Below are positions 1-6,817 of a DNA stretch of 15,275 nucleotides, piece by piece. The stretch spans positions 1-15,275 of the forward strand of contig DJQM01000006.1 in NCBI GenBank assembly GCA_002437585.1, written 5' to 3'. The notes under the pieces were generated by a model. The model worked only from the letters and a program-made list of their open reading frames with translations, did not search any database and had not been told where the DNA came from. Each line of letters opens with the position of its first letter. Within the stretch, counting starts at the first letter, position 1. The position numbers and the translations under genes are program-made. This stretch comes from Clostridiales bacterium UBA6386. GTDB lineage: Bacteria > Bacillota > Clostridia > Oscillospirales > Oscillospiraceae.

Positions 1-706
<706 letters not shown>

Positions 707-900
707 TGTATCTAAACTCCTAAGAGCTTAAATCAAGTTTCTGAATAATTTGCTTCTAGCATTATTACTCAAGAATTTTCGTTGGCTGTTTTTTCGCTTA
801 CGCTTAAACAATCCATTAATTGTCCAAGGTGTTAAAAATCGTCTTTACGTTATTCAATTTACAAGGTACAGACGCGCTTTCTTCCGAAGAAAGCTTTTGC

Positions 901-929
901 ATTTTACCACGTCAAATCCGGTTTGTCAA
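901..929 (-). promoter_or_regulatory. rRNA operon promoter, proximal (P2)
   Basis: On the minus strand a perfect -35 TTGACA (924-929) is followed after exactly 17 bp by TAAAAT (901-906), five of six matches to the -10 consensus. Transcription would start near 894, leaving a leader of about 190 nt before the 16S gene. The 707-1063 stretch has no gene and serves as rRNA promoter and leader. Confidence 0.75.
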
Positions 930-1003
930 GAACTTTTTTCAAATTCTTTACATATTCTTCATTTTCCGTGCTCCCACCGCCCACTCTTGCGGACAGCTTG
1001 CTT

Positions 1004-1032
1004 ATACTAGCACGCATTCCTATTTTTGTCAA
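1004..1032 (-). promoter_or_regulatory. rRNA operon promoter, distal (P1)
   Basis: On the minus strand a perfect TTGACA (1027-1032) is followed after 17 bp by TAGTAT (1004-1009), preceded by TGC, an extended -10 arrangement. Together with the proximal promoter about 100 bp downstream it forms the tandem P1/P2 layout common for rRNA operons. The -10 is weaker than that of P2. An alternative -10, TATAAG at 1001-1006, would need a 20-bp spacer. Confidence 0.6.
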
Positions 1033-1063
1033 GCACATTTTTCCATTTTCTGACAATTTTTTA

Positions 1064-1096
1064 CAAAGAAAAAAGGAGCCTCTCGCGAGGCTCCTC
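1064..1096 (-). terminator. Rho-independent terminator of hpf
   Basis: A perfect 9-bp stem (AGGAGCCTC at 1074-1082 with GAGGCTCCT at 1087-1095) closes a 4-nt loop. Read on the minus strand it is followed by TTTTTTCTTT. It lies 14 bp after the hpf stop codon and separates hpf from the downstream rRNA promoters. Confidence 0.92.
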
Positions 1097-1109
1097 AGAA
1101 TCGATTCTC

Positions 1110-1649
1110 TTATTCGGCATCGTCCAGCAGGCCGTAGCCGCCGTCGTTGCGCTTATAGACCACCGCGAAAGATCCGCCGTTGTCCTCATCCCGGAAGGCG
1201 AAGAAGCTATGCTCCAGCAGATTCATCTGCATCACCGCTTCCTCCCGGGTCATGGGCTTGAAGTAGAACTGCTTGACCCGGGTAATGCTCAGGTCATCCT
1301 CCTCAGGCTCCGGCGCGAAGGAGGTCTCCTCCTGGACGCTGCGGACAAAAGCGTCCTGCTTCAGCCGACGAGCCAGACGGGTCTTATTCTTACGAATCTG
1401 CCCCTCAATGGTGGCGATGGCCGCGTCAATGGAGGCGAACATATCGGAAGTGCTCTCACTTGCCCGGAACCAAGTGCCCGCCCCGTGGACGGTCAGCTCC
1501 ACATTGTTCCGGTTCTTTTCTACAGAAAAGACGATCAGTGCCTCCGCATCCTCATCAAAGAAGCGCTCCAGCTTCATTACCTTCTTCTCGGCATAGGCAT
1601 GAACGTTGCCCGGAAGTCTGACTTTCTTTTCTCGATACTGGAATTTCAT
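1110..1649 (-). CDS. hpf: Ribosome hibernation promoting factor, long form (HPF/RaiA)
   Basis: This 179-residue protein has the two-domain layout of long Firmicute HPF. Residues 1-100 form the S30AE/RaiA fold that occupies the mRNA/tRNA channel of the 30S subunit. An acidic linker (about 107-120) follows, and then the C-terminal dimerisation domain (about 121-179) with the typical ITRVKQFYFKPMTREEAVMQM block. In the family this factor pairs inactive 70S ribosomes into 100S dimers in stationary phase. The ATG has an AAAGGAG site 9 bp upstream. A sigma-A-like promoter lies about 45 bp upstream and a terminator follows directly, so it can be transcribed alone, although read-through from the DUF4364 gene is possible. 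Length and domain content are normal for the family. Confidence 0.96.
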   Translation of the reverse strand: MKFQYREKKVRLPGNVHAYAEKKVMKLERFFDEDAEALIVFSVEKNRNNVELTVHGAGTWFRASESTSDMFASIDAAIATIEGQIRKNKTRLARRLKQDAFVRSVQEETSFAPEPEEDDLSITRVKQFYFKPMTREEAVMQMNLLEHSFFAFRDEDNGGSFAVVYKRNDGGYGLLDDAE

Positions 1650-1693
1650 ATGCGGCAGCTCCTTTCGTTTTACCGGTTCTCCGGTGTAAGATT

Positions 1694-1722
1694 ACTATAC
1701 CACCGCTTCCCGGAATCGACAA
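1694..1722 (-). promoter_or_regulatory. Promoter of hpf
   Basis: On the minus strand TTGTCG (1717-1722), a 17-bp spacer and TATAGT (1694-1699) precede hpf. The -10 matches five of six consensus bases and the -35 four of six. The start point would be near 1687, giving a leader of about 38 nt. Confidence 0.6.
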
Positions 1723-1741
1723 GGTCTTCCGGCATGAAAAT

Positions 1742-2284
1742 CTATTCGTCCGCTTCCTCCTCATCATCCAGAAGTTCGGTCATGGTCAGATTATATACCA
1801 TTTCCGCCTTCTTTTCCATAAGACGGCTGAGCCGGACGGCCTGCCGCTGGTTGGGCGCGGTCAGCTCCATGGTCATCAGGTTTCCGGTCTCATCGTTCAG
1901 CTTCATGACCACGGAAAACTCCCCGTCCTCACGCTGGGTGACCTCGGTTTTCACGAAGCTGCTCCGGCGCATCTTCCGGTTGAACCGGTCAACGGCGTTT
2001 TCCGCCCGCTGACGGACGGTAAAGGCAATGGAATCCTCCACCAGCTTGGCGGTTTCCCTGCCCTTCTCGGTAATTTCATAGCACGCATTTTCCGCTTCCT
2101 GCAAATGGCTGGAGGCAACCATTTCCGGAATGGCCGTGCATACATCAAAATAACTCAGGCAATCGTCCTGAAAGCACAGCTCATAAATTTGCTGCGTATC
2201 GACAGGATACCCTACCCGTGCCATGACGAACAGGATCAGCACCTTTACGTCCATCATATCGTGAATAAAGCCAAGTCTCTGCAT
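1742..2284 (-). CDS. DUF4364 family protein (predicted winged-helix)
   Basis: A 180-residue soluble protein with the DUF4364 layout common in Clostridia. The N-terminal 70-80 residues (MDVKVLILFVMARVGYPVDT, then a CLSYFDVCTAIPEM segment) resemble a winged-helix DNA-binding domain of the PadR/MarR type. The C-terminal half is a charged region with KAEMVYNLTMTELL before a very acidic tail (LDDEEEADE). The biochemical role is not established and a transcriptional regulator is the usual guess. I place the start at the ATG at 2282-2284 because AGAGGTG lies 6 bp upstream. A GTG three codons further upstream (2291-2293) has no usable site. The gene is divergent from dpaA, upstream of hpf on the same strand, and has a promoter of its own. 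Confidence 0.85.
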   Translation of the reverse strand: MQRLGFIHDMMDVKVLILFVMARVGYPVDTQQIYELCFQDDCLSYFDVCTAIPEMVASSHLQEAENACYEITEKGRETAKLVEDSIAFTVRQRAENAVDRFNRKMRRSSFVKTEVTQREDGEFSVVMKLNDETGNLMTMELTAPNQRQAVRLSRLMEKKAEMVYNLTMTELLDDEEEADE

Positions 2285-2305
2285 TCCAATCACCTCTTCC
2301 TTTTC

Positions 2306-2333
2306 ATTATACAGGCAGTTGGCAAAAAATCAA
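2306..2333 (-). promoter_or_regulatory. Promoter of the DUF4364 gene
   Basis: On the minus strand TTGATT (2328-2333), a 16-bp spacer and a perfect TATAAT (2306-2311) lie 22 bp upstream of the chosen ATG. The RNA start would be near 2299, giving a very short leader that still contains the AGAGGTG ribosome site. Confidence 0.65.
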
Positions 2334-2376
2334 GCACAACTGAAAAACTGATTTCATATTCTATATAGAAGGGGGA

Positions 2377-3141
2377 ATGTCTGTGAATCCTGTTCTCATC
2401 TACCACAAAGGCACCACCGCCGCCTGCGCCCAGGCGGCAGCGTTTCTTTCCGATCGGGGGATCGGGGTTGTGGATCACCCTACCCCGGAGGTCAGCCACC
2501 TGCTTGTCGATGTGCCAAGCTTTTCTTCCGACGGTGCGCTTCGGGGCGGCGGGCAGCTTTCGGAGGTTCTGGAGCGGCTGCCGCCGGAAACGGTAGTCAT
2601 CGGCGGAAGGCTGAACCGCCCGGATTTACATAAGCATAGGGTCATGGATTTGTTGGCGGACGAGGAATATCTGGCCAAGAACGCCGCCATCACCGCCCAC
2701 TGCGCCCTGGAAATCGCCGCCGCCGCCCTCGGCACCACCTTCCGGGAAACGCCCACGCTGATCATCGGCTGGGGACGGATCGGAAAATGTCTGGCGGCGC
2801 AGCTATCCGGCCTGGGCTGCGGCCTGACCGTGGCCGCAAGAAGTGCCAAAGACCGGGCCATGCTGGCGGCACTCGGAAGGAAGGCCGTTGACATCCCTGA
2901 GATTCCCGGCGTTCTCACCGGCATACGACTGCTGATAAACACCGTGCCCGTGCCGATTCTGGACGGGGAAATTCTGGCAAAATACCCAAAATGCGTCAAG
3001 CTGGACTTAGCTTCCGCTCCGGGACTTGTGGGAACCGGCGTGATCTGCGCCCGTGGACTGCCCGGACGGTACGCCCCGGAATCCTCCGGCCGTCTGATCG
3101 CCGAAACCATTTTGCGGAAATTAAAGGAGGCGGCAATATGA
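2377..3141 (+). CDS. dpaA: Dipicolinate synthase subunit A (SpoVFA/DpaA)
   Basis: With DpaB this subunit makes dipicolinic acid from the product of dihydrodipicolinate synthase (DapA) in the mother cell. Dipicolinate then loads the spore core as its calcium chelate. The protein has an N-terminal domain and a Rossmann NAD(P)-binding domain with IIGWGRIGKCLA (G131, G133, R134, G136), followed by LINTVPVPIL and a LDLASAPG segment, all typical of SpoVFA. At 254 residues it is shorter than the roughly 300-residue Bacillus protein, mainly at the N-terminus. Two starts are possible. The ATG at 2377 sits only 1 bp after the AAGGGGG site, whereas the in-frame GTG at 2383 has an ideal 7-bp spacing and may be the real one. 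The stop overlaps the dpaB start (ATGA). The gene implies a spore-former. Confidence 0.93.
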   Translation: MSVNPVLIYHKGTTAACAQAAAFLSDRGIGVVDHPTPEVSHLLVDVPSFSSDGALRGGGQLSEVLERLPPETVVIGGRLNRPDLHKHRVMDLLADEEYLAKNAAITAHCALEIAAAALGTTFRETPTLIIGWGRIGKCLAAQLSGLGCGLTVAARSAKDRAMLAALGRKAVDIPEIPGVLTGIRLLINTVPVPILDGEILAKYPKCVKLDLASAPGLVGTGVICARGLPGRYAPESSGRLIAETILRKLKEAAI

Positions 3142-3698
3142 CCATCGGCTTTGCCCTGTGCGGCTCCTACTGTACCTTCGACCGGGTATTCCCCGTTATC
3201 GAGACTCTGCGTAAAGAATCCAAGGTCATTCCCATTCTCTCCGAAGCCGCCTACGCTACCGACAGCCGGTTCGGTACCGCCGAGCAATGGAAGCATAAGC
3301 TGGAGGAAATCTGCGGCACCCCTTCCCTGCACCGGATTTCCCAGGTGGAACCCATCGGCCCCAAGGGGCTGCTGGACATTCTGGTCATTGCCCCCTGCAC
3401 CGGCAACACCCTGGCGAAGCTCTCCCACTCCATTGCCGACGGGCCGGTGACCATGGCGGCCAAAAGCCACCTGCGCAACGGGCGGCCGGTGCTGGTGGCC
3501 GTGTCCACCAACGACGGACTGGCCGGTGCCGGGGAGAACATCGGGCGGCTGCTGGCACGGAAGCACTACTATTTTGTCCCCTTCAGCCAGGACGATCCCC
3601 TGAAAAAGCCCACCTCCCTGGTGGCCGACTTCCGCAAAATTCCCCAGGCCATTGAGGCGGCAATGGCGGGAAAACAGATTCAGCCGCTGCTGCTATAA
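3138..3698 (+). CDS. dpaB: Dipicolinate synthase subunit B (SpoVFB/DpaB)
   Basis: A 186-residue flavoprotein-fold subunit that partners DpaA in dipicolinate synthesis. Diagnostic segments are IGFALCGSYCTF at the N-terminus (the fold's nucleotide-binding loop), VIAPCTGNTLAKL, SIADGPVTMAAKSHL and VAVSTNDGL in the middle, and YYFVPFSQDDPLKKPTSLVA near the end. The start is the ATG at 3138, which overlaps the dpaA stop and has AAAGGAGG 7 bp upstream, giving translational coupling. An upstream in-frame extension inside dpaA is not credible. Length matches the family. No clear terminator follows before the next promoter. Confidence 0.95.
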   Translation: MTIGFALCGSYCTFDRVFPVIETLRKESKVIPILSEAAYATDSRFGTAEQWKHKLEEICGTPSLHRISQVEPIGPKGLLDILVIAPCTGNTLAKLSHSIADGPVTMAAKSHLRNGRPVLVAVSTNDGLAGAGENIGRLLARKHYYFVPFSQDDPLKKPTSLVADFRKIPQAIEAAMAGKQIQPLLL

Positions 3699-3765
3699 TA
3701 TTCAGCGAATTACACAGGTATGCGGATCAATCTCTGTATGTCCTTACAAATTCATTTCATCCCTC

Positions 3766-3794
3766 TTGCAATCCCGCGAAAAATATTGTAGTAT
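3766..3794 (+). promoter_or_regulatory. Promoter of the secreted-protein gene
   Basis: TTGCAA (3766-3771), a 17-bp spacer and TAGTAT (3789-3794) lie about 64 bp upstream of the start codon. An overlapping TATATT at 3792-3797 is an alternative -10. Confidence 0.5.
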
Positions 3795-3857
3795 ATTGTA
3801 TGAGTAAATTGGCATGTAAGCCTATTCAATTCACAGCCAACGAAAGGTGGAATTCCA

Positions 3858-4205
3858 ATGAAGAAATGGATGATCCGTGTACTGTCCGTGCTGCTGATTG
3901 CGGCATTTCTGCCCATGAGCGTGCTGGCGGACGAGTATGATCTGAGCGAGGGCAGCGTCACCGTCTCCACATCCAAGAATGCTGACGGCAGCACCAAGCA
4001 GGAAGTCACCCACAAGGACACGACCAAAGAAGACAGCAACCCCACCATCTCCAGCAGCGGGAAGACCGACAACACCATCACCATCAAGGCGGATGCCGAT
4101 ACCACCGCCAACGTGACCATCAAGGACACTAACATCGATTCCTTCGGTACCGGCAAAGCCGCGATCAAAACCGAGGGCGACGTTGATGGTCCGATTACCT
4201 ATTGA
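3858..4205 (+). CDS. Short secreted protein, probably the 5' remnant of a larger surface protein
   Basis: The 115-residue product begins with a clear signal peptide (residues 1-24, cleavage after SVLA before DEYDL). A threonine/serine/lysine-rich stretch follows, then beta-strand-like segments (TITIKADADTTANVTIKDTN, IDSFGTGKAAIKTEGD). The ATG has AAAGGTGG 7 bp upstream and a good promoter. From memory this start resembles larger secreted proteins of gut Clostridia whose beta-helix or carbohydrate-binding region continues well beyond this point. Here the frame ends after GDVDGPITY, and the stop codon (4203-4205) touches a 13-bp inverted repeat. I infer truncation by the element that follows, with the junction around 4185-4205. 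It may still be expressed as a small exported protein. No enzymatic role can be assigned. Confidence 0.7.
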   Translation: MKKWMIRVLSVLLIAAFLPMSVLADEYDLSEGSVTVSTSKNADGSTKQEVTHKDTTKEDSNPTISSSGKTDNTITIKADADTTANVTIKDTNIDSFGTGKAAIKTEGDVDGPITY

Positions 4206-4269
4206 ACTATAATAGAGTCATCCAAAATGATTCAAATCAACGGTTGGTTTCCAAACCTATTATAGTTCA
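4203..4269. repeat. 13-bp perfect inverted repeat at the inferred junction
   Basis: TGAACTATAATAG (4203-4215) is repeated in inverse at 4257-4269 with 41 bp between. The interior contains a second small palindrome, GGTTT-CC-AAACC (4246-4257). The left arm contains the stop codon of the truncated secreted-protein gene. It could be a recombinase-binding site at an element end, a small palindromic insertion, or a hairpin in RNA. Confidence 0.7.
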
Positions 4270-4336
4270 CTCGATTAAAAAACTTCATAAGCTGTTATTT
4301 CCCTGTTACATACACAAACAGGCTAATCTAATTTTC

Positions 4337-4379
4337 AAGCCATGCTCGCAGAAGCACATTCTACGAGCATGGCTTTTTT
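4337..4379 (+). terminator. Strong Rho-independent terminator
   Basis: A perfect 12-bp stem, AAGCCATGCTCG (4337-4348) with CGAGCATGGCTT (4364-4375), is extended internally by AGAA/TTCT and is followed by a T run (4374-4379). It ends plus-strand transcription coming from the truncated secreted-protein gene and insulates the structured region and parA from the chromosome. Confidence 0.88.
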
Positions 4380-4386
4380 GCTCGCC

Positions 4387-4445
4387 ATATTGCACAATTT
4401 ATCTATTTATCTTCCGCAGAAAAGAGATTCATATTTGTGCAATAT
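4387..4445. repeat. 11-bp perfect inverted repeat
   Basis: ATATTGCACAA (4387-4397) pairs with TTGTGCAATAT (4435-4445) across a 37-bp A/T-rich spacer. It sits just after the terminator and before the structured region. The spacer is long for a simple operator, so paired protein-binding sites (recombinase, ParB or replication protein) are more likely than a stable hairpin. Confidence 0.65.
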
Positions 4446-4492
4446 TCCAATTTTTCAACATCACAAAAATTTTTTGAAAAGGATATTAAAAA

Positions 4493-4675
4493 ATGGCCTT
4501 TCTCGATGGCTACTTAAGTGAGGGGGTTCTTCAGAGAGACACCTCTCCTTCCCCTCACCTGAACCTTGAAAACTTCATAATCATTCATCTGATACATTCT
4601 TCTGGACCAGAGCCGAGAGGACAGTACGCCATGACCACCTGCCCCGTGAGGGGTACGAAGCGAGGAAGCCTATGA
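4493..4675 (+). CDS. Possible short leader peptide (doubtful)
   Basis: A 60-codon frame starts at an ATG with AAAGGA about 9 bp upstream, in an A/T-rich region that could carry initiation. The product (starting MAFLDGYLSEGV) has no recognisable domain. Most of it lies across DNA that forms consecutive hairpins, which argues for an RNA rather than a protein. I list it only because the start has a plausible ribosome site. A short translated leader controlling the structured region is possible. Confidence 0.2.
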   Translation: MAFLDGYLSEGVLQRDTSPSPHLNLENFIIIHLIHSSGPEPRGQYAMTTCPVRGTKRGSL

Positions 4676-4925
4676 GGGCTGAAGCAAAGGTGCTGAGCGA
4701 GAAATGCTGCCTCCAATGCCGGATTGCCACCAACAAGGCGACGAGGGTTCAGATAGGACAATGATACTTCTCTACGGAGCTGGCGGAGGACCCGGCAGGG
4801 GTGGAAGGCCCATGGACTCGATTCGCTCTCGAGCGTCAGATGATTTCCCTTTGTGTGTTTAGGGGGCGAGGCCGAATGAAACGCACCGACCAAAGCGCAG
4901 AAAGATTTTTCTGTGTTTTGGTGGA
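4498..4925 (+). ncRNA. Candidate structured RNA or element leader upstream of parA
   Basis: This gene-free G/C-rich stretch is packed with hairpins. They include an 8-bp stem GTGAGGGG/CCCCTCAC (4518-4525, 4551-4558) enclosing GAGAG-ACAC-CTCTC, and CCCC-GTGA-GGGG (4642-4653) with a GNRA loop. There are also AGCC/GGCT (4667-4680), CTC-TACG-GAG (4770-4779), and CTCGA/TCGAG (4817-4833). A 14-bp stem (4890-4903 with 4908-4921, two G-U pairs, 4-nt loop) stands just before the parA ribosome site. GNRA and UACG loops appear only when read on the plus strand, so plus is favoured. I cannot match it to RNase P, tmRNA, SRP RNA or a known riboswitch. It may be an untranslated leader of parAB or a separate RNA; structure by eye only. 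Confidence 0.4.
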
Positions 4926-4962
4926 GCAGAAAAATAAGCAAAATAACAATAGGAGGTACAAA

Positions 4963-5790
4963 ATGAATCACTGCAAAACCATTGCCATAGTCAATCAGAA
5001 GGGAGGTGTTGGAAAAACCACTTCCACCGTCAATCTTGGTGTCGGTCTTGCTCAGGCCGGAAACCGGGTGCTGCTGGTAGACGATGACCCCCAGCACAGT
5101 TTGACCATCAGCTTAGGGATACGGAACGCTGACGAAGATCTGGACACCACTCTGGCTACTGCCATGCAGGCCGAAATCCGGGATGAATCCGTTCCCTGGG
5201 AAGAAGACATCATCCACAGCGACGAGGGAGTTGACCTACTCCCCGCGAACATTGAGCTGTCCGGTGTAGAAATGAGTCTGTTCAATGCCATGTCCCGGGA
5301 ACAGGTGCTGAAATCCGTTCTCAGCCGAGTGAAAGAGAACTACGACTACATTCTCATTGACTGTATGCCGTCCTTGGGGCTGATGTCCGTCAATGCCCTG
5401 GTTGCCGCCGACAGCGTGATTATCCCGTCCGCGCCGGACTTCCTTTCCACAAAGGGTCTGAATCTGCTCATCCGCACCATCGGCAGGGTGCGGCGGCAGA
5501 TCAATCCAAAGCTGAAAATCGATGGCATCCTTATGACCATGGTGGATAGCCGCACCAACAATGCCAAAAGCATTATTGCGGCCCTGCGCTCCACAGTGGG
5601 CAGCAGCGTCCGGGTATTTGACACGGAAATTCCCCGCTCCGTCCGGGCCGCCGAGGCATCCGGTGAAGGCAAGAGCATCTTCACCTACGACCCCAAAAGC
5701 CGGGTAGCCCAGGCTTACACAAACTTGACAAAGGAGGTAGCCGAACTTGGCAAAGAAGCAAATCGATCTCGGTCTAACGGGGCTAGATGA
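4963..5790 (+). CDS. parA: ParA family partition ATPase
   Basis: The 275-residue protein is a deviant-Walker P-loop ATPase. It has KGGVGKTT at residues 13-20, the ParA-type second motif LLVDDDPQ (37-44) and YDYILIDCMPS with the Walker B aspartate at 133. There is no N-terminal DNA-binding extension, so it is the short (Soj/type Ib-like) form. ParA binds DNA non-specifically when ATP-bound and positions ParB-bound DNA; here it probably maintains the element in its circular or replicating form. The start is the ATG at 4963 with AGGAGG 6 bp upstream; a longer in-frame extension (to 4801) runs into the structured leader and is rejected. The frame overlaps parB by 44 bp, so the two are co-translated. 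Confidence 0.95.
   Translation: MNHCKTIAIVNQKGGVGKTTSTVNLGVGLAQAGNRVLLVDDDPQHSLTISLGIRNADEDLDTTLATAMQAEIRDESVPWEEDIIHSDEGVDLLPANIELSGVEMSLFNAMSREQVLKSVLSRVKENYDYILIDCMPSLGLMSVNALVAADSVIIPSAPDFLSTKGLNLLIRTIGRVRRQINPKLKIDGILMTMVDSRTNNAKSIIAALRSTVGSSVRVFDTEIPRSVRAAEASGEGKSIFTYDPKSRVAQAYTNLTKEVAELGKEANRSRSNGAR
5731..5749 (+). promoter_or_regulatory. Ribosome site and TTG start of parB inside parA
   Basis: AAGGAGG (5731-5737) lies 9 bp before a TTG codon (5747-5749), 44 bp inside the end of parA. The next ATG in frame (5798) is after the parA stop and would remove 17 residues. The strong site supports the TTG start. Confidence 0.75.
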
Positions 5791-6688
5791 ACTGTTCATG
5801 GATGATAAGGAGCGGGCGGAATCCAAACTTCCCAAAATCCATGAAATTCCCCTCTCGGAAATTGACGAATTTCCGAATCATCCCTTTCACGTCCGGTTAG
5901 ACGAGGACATGGATCAGCTGGTAGAGAGCATTAAGGAGCGGGGCATCATCACCCCGGTCACGCTGCGGCAGAAGCCGGACGGACGGTATGAAATCGTCTC
6001 CGGCCACCGCAGAACAAAAGCCTGCGAGCTGGCGGGACTGACTACCGTGAAAGCGGAAATCAAGGAGCTTTCCAGAGACGAGGCCATTATCCTCATGGTA
6101 GAAAGCAATTTACAGCGCACCACCATCCTGCCCAGTGAAAAGGCATTCTCCTACAAAATGCGGCTGGAAGCCATGAACAGACAGGGCCAGCGGACGGATT
6201 TAACTTCTTCTCCACTGGATAATAAGTTACAGGGTGTCACACCCGCACAACAGATTTCGAATAAAACAAACGATAGTCAACCCCAGATTTATCGCTACAT
6301 CCGTCTCACCCACCTTATCCCGCCTCTGCTTGACCTGGTGGATTCCGGCAAAATCGCTTTCCGGCCTGCGGTAGAGCTTTCCTACCTGACCGAGGACGAG
6401 CAAAACAGTCTGCTGGATTCCATCAATTCCGAGCAGTCCACCCCGTCCCTGGCCCAAGCCCTGAAGATGAAAGAGTTCTCCCAAAACGGCAGGCTCAACG
6501 CCGACGTGATTCTCTCCATCATGTGCGAGCAGAAGCCCAACCAGAAAGAGAAAATCAGTTTCCAGTCCGAGCGGCTGAAGCCTTTCATTCCGAAAAACTT
6601 CACCGCCAAGCAGACAGAGGACTATGTTATCAAAGCCCTGGAGTATTACCATCGGTATCAGCTCCGACAAAAGGAGCGTGACAGATAA
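5747..6688 (+). CDS. parB: ParB/RepB/Spo0J family partition protein
   Basis: The 313-residue protein has the ParB order. An N-terminal ParB/sulfiredoxin-like CTP-binding domain (about 30-125) contains GRYEIVSGHRRTKACELAG with GHRR at 86-89, and ESNLQR at 119-124. A helix-turn-helix region follows (about 155-205, with PAQQISNKTNDSQPQIYRYI), then a charged C-terminal region. ParB binds parS-like sites and works with the ParA encoded just upstream. No canonical 16-bp chromosomal parS (TGTTTCACGTGAAACA) was noticed in the window; the inverted repeats around 4203-4445 are candidates. A terminator lies about 80 bp downstream, just before the adhesin gene, so parAB may be a unit with partial read-through into the pilus locus. 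Confidence 0.94.
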   Translation: MAKKQIDLGLTGLDELFMDDKERAESKLPKIHEIPLSEIDEFPNHPFHVRLDEDMDQLVESIKERGIITPVTLRQKPDGRYEIVSGHRRTKACELAGLTTVKAEIKELSRDEAIILMVESNLQRTTILPSEKAFSYKMRLEAMNRQGQRTDLTSSPLDNKLQGVTPAQQISNKTNDSQPQIYRYIRLTHLIPPLLDLVDSGKIAFRPAVELSYLTEDEQNSLLDSINSEQSTPSLAQALKMKEFSQNGRLNADVILSIMCEQKPNQKEKISFQSERLKPFIPKNFTAKQTEDYVIKALEYYHRYQLRQKERDR

Positions 6689-6740
6689 TGGCTCCATCGT
6701 GTCGTTCCCCTCCCCCTCACACTCCCCCTTATATTGTATA

Positions 6741-6757
6741 ACCAGCTGTACCAGCTG
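6741..6757. repeat. Tandem ACCAGCTG palindromic repeat upstream of the adhesin
   Basis: ACCAGCTG occurs twice with a 9-bp period (6741-6748 and 6750-6757). Each copy contains the palindrome CAGCTG. It lies between a C-rich tract (6707-6728) and the terminator in front of the adhesin gene, a sensible place for an operator, but no clear promoter was found next to it. Confidence 0.4.
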
Positions 6758-6769
6758 AAAAGAAGCGTA

Positions 6770-6800
6770 GACACCTGCCAAAATCGGCGGGTGATTTTTT
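6770..6800 (+). terminator. Terminator/attenuator just upstream of the adhesin
   Basis: CACCTGCC (6772-6779) pairs with GGCGGGTG (6786-6793), with one G-T pair, around AAAATC, and is followed by ATTTTTT (6794-6800). It ends only 4 bp before the GAAAGGA ribosome site of the adhesin (ATG at 6818). It therefore stops transcripts from parB and may act as an attenuator for the pilus locus. Confidence 0.85.
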
Positions 6801-6817
6801 ATGGAAAGGAAAATGCA

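Noticed and set aside
2475..3566. A 363-codon minus-strand frame across dpaA and dpaB
   Set aside because: Antisense to two confidently identified and translationally coupled genes; no family features.
4203..4269. Invertible promoter switch, because both repeat arms contain TATAAT
   Set aside because: The 41-bp interior is too short for typical site-specific inversion, the best -35 candidate has a 19-bp spacer, and no invertase gene is nearby.
4585..5097. A 170-codon minus-strand frame over the structured region and start of parA
   Set aside because: It overlaps the parA start antisense, has no ribosome site or recognisable domain, and its sequence reflects hairpin-rich DNA.
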